NCBI GenBank assembly: GCA_945957305.1
Contig: CAMFLN010000305.1
Span: 1 to 5,302 of the forward strand
From: an uncultured Planctomycetaceae bacterium
GTDB lineage: Bacteria > Planctomycetota > Planctomycetia > Pirellulales > JACPPG01
DNA length: 5,302 bases
Direction of reading: 5' to 3'
Positions 5,095 to 5,302 of the stretch are shown here, piece after piece; the first letter of the stretch is position 1, and each line of letters opens with the position of its first letter. The notes beneath the pieces were generated by a model that was given only the letters and a program-made list of their open reading frames with translations, did not search any database and was not told the origin of the DNA. The position numbers were made by a program, and so were the translations under genes.

Positions 5095-5302
5095 TGCCCT
5101 CGCTGCCTGCACGCAGTTGGTGGCGCAGGCCCGCGGTTCATCGTCGATAGGGACTCTCGGTGACGTGCCGCGGAATTTCGCGGTGCCTCGCGAGATTTCT
5201 CCAAACGTCGGCCATGGCGCGGACTCTAGGCCGGGCACCGCGTGCCGTGGGGTCCAATCGTGCTCAGGATGGCCGCCGCCAGTTGCGGCCATGGAGTCGC
5301 AC
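5095..5302. other. Downstream region with no supported gene
   Basis: No frame here looks like a protein. Hairpins that could help end transcription of the receiver gene are CCGCG/CGCGG (5168-5183), the palindrome CTCGCGAG (5187-5194) followed by ATTTCT, and ATGGCCGC/GCGGCCAT (5269-5292, eight pairs, eight-base loop). None has a proper T run, so I do not call a terminator. Confidence 0.4.

Noticed and set aside
4894..5292. Minus-strand frame of 132 codons
   Set aside because: Most of it is antisense to the receiver gene. It has no ribosome binding site or recognisable fold, and it starts inside an inverted repeat.

Overview
The window looks like a piece of a planctomycete chromosome, most likely from the Pirellulales. 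This rests on protein style, not on a database match: a small secreted Cys/Gly/Asn-rich protein with a CHGRRHHCC-type core, a lipoprotein with a compact NTF2-like domain and an Ala/Gln/Pro tail, a PA-M28-PDZ exopeptidase, and a lone divergent receiver domain. Genes are moderately GC-rich and widely spaced. I see no insertion sequence, phage gene, CRISPR array, tRNA or rRNA.

Layout, left to right. Positions 1-88 may hold the last codons of a plus-strand gene cut by the window edge. A strong hairpin terminator (297-333) ends the minus-strand gene for a 136-residue exported protein with 20 cysteines (465-875), which has an excellent Shine-Dalgarno site and a possible promoter at 915-940. A second very clear terminator (1336-1368) closes the minus-strand lipoprotein gene (1396-2070). 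Upstream of that, also on the minus strand, is a complete 693-residue zinc aminopeptidase-type M28 protein with a PA domain, a predicted coiled coil and a C-terminal PDZ domain (2228-4309). The 157-base gap between peptidase and lipoprotein has no obvious terminator, so the two may be partly co-transcribed and end at 1336-1368.

Positions 4310-4710 form a divergent control region. It holds a candidate sigma-70 promoter reading left into the peptidase (4412-4440) and a better one reading right (4506-4534) towards a small single-domain receiver protein (4711-5094, TTG start preferred). The last 208 bases hold no gene I can support.

Three of the four complete products (Cys-rich protein, lipoprotein, peptidase) carry export signals, so this is mostly a cell-envelope neighbourhood. 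Nothing in the sequence proves that the genes work as one system. I did not find convincing evidence of a new multi-gene system. The points most worth a second look are the Cys-rich protein, the degenerate receiver, and the inverted repeat lying across the peptidase promoter candidate.
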